From positions 1 through 5,650 of the forward strand of contig JAKRSE010000385.1 of NCBI GenBank assembly GCA_022402505.1: 5,650 nt of DNA. Reading direction: 5' to 3'. The translations under genes and the position numbers were made by a program. Every line of letters starts with the position of its first letter. Position 1 is the stretch's first letter. Source of the stretch: Fimbriimonadaceae bacterium. Its GTDB lineage: Bacteria > Armatimonadota > Fimbriimonadia > Fimbriimonadales > Fimbriimonadaceae. Positions 4,759 to 5,650 of this stretch are shown here, piece by piece. The notes under the pieces were generated by a model that searched no databases, was not told the DNA's origin, and saw only the letters and a program-made list of their open reading frames with translations.

Positions 4759-5650
4759 GGCGTGCTCGGCGCGTTGGGCTGGGCAGGCGCAGGCTGGGCC
4801 GGTGCGGCCTTGGCCTTTGCCTCTTCTTCCTTGCGGAGCCTCTCCTCTTCGGCCCGGAGCGCCCTCTCCTCTTCCTCGGCGGCCTTGCGGGCGGCGGCGT
4901 CTTCCTTGGCGATCTCCGCCTGGAGCCGCTCTTCTTCCGCCTTGGCATCGCGCCACTGCTTCACGGCCTGGCGGACGGCGTCGGCCTGATCCTTGGTGAA
5001 CTTGCCCGCCTTTTCAAGCTCGGCCGTTCGCGCCTCGACCCGCTGGACGAAGGCGACCTGCTCGGCTTCAAAGGAGCCCATGTTGGCGACGGCGACGGAC
5101 AGCGAGGAGGAGGCTTCGTCGGGCCGCTCAATCTCGATGTAGAGGTTCGCCAAAGTGACCCGAAGGTTGGGGTTGTCGAGGATCTCCAGCACCTCGGCCA
5201 GGAACTCGGCTTCGTCTTCCTTCATTTCGGCCTGGGCTTCGGTGGTGGAGGTCTGCTTGACCTCCTGGAAGAGGACGTACCGGGCGACGATCAGGGAGTC
5301 GCTCTTGGTGACGGCGAGCTCGGCGGAAACGTCGTCCAGCAGTGCCTGGAAGTCGTCCTTCGTCTTCCCGGCCCGGTGGCGGGTCGTCGCGAGGTAGGCG
5401 TCGTAGGCGAGCTTCAGCCCCTGGTCAACCCAGGCGACCTTCTCGGGATCGGCCAGGGCCTTGCGACGCTCTTCCAGCGCCTGGGCGGCCTTGGTGTCGC
5501 GGTATCGCTGGATGTACTCGGCCTTCTTCGCATCAAAGTCGGCCGGGACCGCATCTTTGGTGGTGACCAGCTGATAGATCGTCGGGGCGCCGAAGTCGTC
5601 GATCACGTCCGAGACGTCCCTCGGATTCAGCTCCAGAAGCGGCTGGAGTT
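4755..5650 (-). CDS. Parvulin/SurA-like peptidyl-prolyl isomerase, C-terminal part (5' partial), with TPR-like region and coiled-coil tail
   Basis: The frame is open to the right edge; 297 residues are visible and the start lies outside. The GTG at 5606 is only an internal codon, because the 14 residues before it (ending NPRDVSD) join smoothly to VIDDFGAPTIYQLV, which resembles the last strands of a PpiC/parvulin domain. Next come long helices of SurA type (visible residues about 37-66, then VAWVDQGLKLAYDAYL at 71-86), a TPR-like helix pair (about 159-186, with NLRVTLANLYIEIERPDEA), a Glu/Lys/Ala-rich coiled coil (about 232-280) and a Pro/Ala tail with PAQP twice. If the domain call is right, the protein would be an envelope chaperone catalysing proline isomerisation, probably exported; the signal peptide and catalytic core cannot be seen. 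It overlaps rsmI by 4 nt. The isomerase call is an inference from a short C-terminal match and context; it could instead be a plain helical-repeat protein. Confidence 0.6.
   Translation of the reverse strand, partial: LQPLLELNPRDVSDVIDDFGAPTIYQLVTTKDAVPADFDAKKAEYIQRYRDTKAAQALEERRKALADPEKVAWVDQGLKLAYDAYLATTRHRAGKTKDDFQALLDDVSAELAVTKSDSLIVARYVLFQEVKQTSTTEAQAEMKEDEAEFLAEVLEILDNPNLRVTLANLYIEIERPDEASSSLSVAVANMGSFEAEQVAFVQRVEARTAELEKAGKFTKDQADAVRQAVKQWRDAKAEEERLQAEIAKEDAAARKAAEEEERALRAEEERLRKEEEAKAKAAPAQPAPAQPNAPSTP
4776..4805 (-). repeat. Two 15-nt imperfect tandem repeats encoding a Pro/Ala/Gln tail
   Basis: Positions 4776-4790 and 4791-4805 match at 12 of 15 bases and encode two successive APAQP units at the C-terminus of the isomerase-like protein. 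It is a minor in-frame coding repeat, probably formed by slippage, giving a flexible proline-rich tail after the coiled coil. Confidence 0.5.

Noticed and set aside
4809..4955. The purine/pyrimidine-biased stretch as a possible regulatory or structural DNA element
   Set aside because: The strand bias is explained by Glu, Lys, Arg and Ala codons of the coiled coil on the minus strand.
4759..4956. In-frame 66-codon N-terminal extension of rsmI
   Set aside because: It translates to Arg/Gly-rich low-complexity sequence, is fully inside the coiled-coil coding part of the upstream gene, and the family domain begins right after the GTG at 4758.
4174..4989. A 271-codon plus-strand open frame opposite rsmI and the coiled-coil region
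   Set aside because: Its Ser/Ala-rich end is the antisense of the Glu/Lys/Ala coiled coil and it has no recognisable motif; rsmI motifs on the minus strand are unambiguous.
5604..5606. GTG at 5606 as the start of the isomerase-like gene
   Set aside because: The frame continues open to the window edge and the residues just before it fit the same domain, so this is an internal valine codon.

Overview
The window is a densely coded, high-GC bacterial segment with two convergent gene blocks separated by a 78-bp gap that holds a strong hairpin terminator. No stretch over 300 bases lacks a gene. I see no tRNA, rRNA, mobile element, CRISPR array or other sign of horizontal transfer.

Left block (plus strand, 1-2922): the tail of an aa3/caa3-type cytochrome c oxidase operon, in the order subunit I (coxA/ctaD, 5' end cut by the window edge), subunit III (coxC/ctaE) and a small subunit IV (coxD/ctaF). 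The genes are nearly touching (TGATG overlap, then a 4-nt gap). Together they encode the core and accessory membrane subunits of the terminal aerobic respiratory enzyme. Subunit II (coxB) is expected just upstream but is not visible. Subunit I carries the Tyr-Ser 'YSHP' motif of A2-type haem-copper oxidases in place of the helix VI glutamate. It also lacks the usual His-Asp pair of the non-redox Mg/Mn site.

Right block (minus strand, 5650 down to 3001): the C-terminal part of a parvulin/SurA-like peptidyl-prolyl isomerase with a helical, TPR-like region and a charged coiled-coil tail. It is followed, with a GTGA stop/start overlap, by rsmI (16S rRNA C1402 2'-O-methyltransferase). After 15 nt comes a periplasmic/outer-membrane polysaccharide export protein (Poly_export plus two SLBB domains, Wza/GumB-like). 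This looks like one transcription unit whose promoter lies beyond the right edge. It mixes envelope protein folding, ribosome modification and exopolysaccharide export.

Organism: an aerobic, diderm, high-GC bacterium is likely (SLBB exporter, SurA-like chaperone, A2-type oxidase). The style of the oxidase subunits and of the isomerase with a long helical C-terminus made me think of Armatimonadota (Fimbriimonadia-like), with deltaproteobacterial or planctomycete relatives as alternatives. This is impression only and low confidence. I did not find a wholly new system. The oddest signals are the altered metal-site residues in subunit I, the variant RsmI motifs, the non-lipoprotein exporter and the unusual gene company of rsmI.
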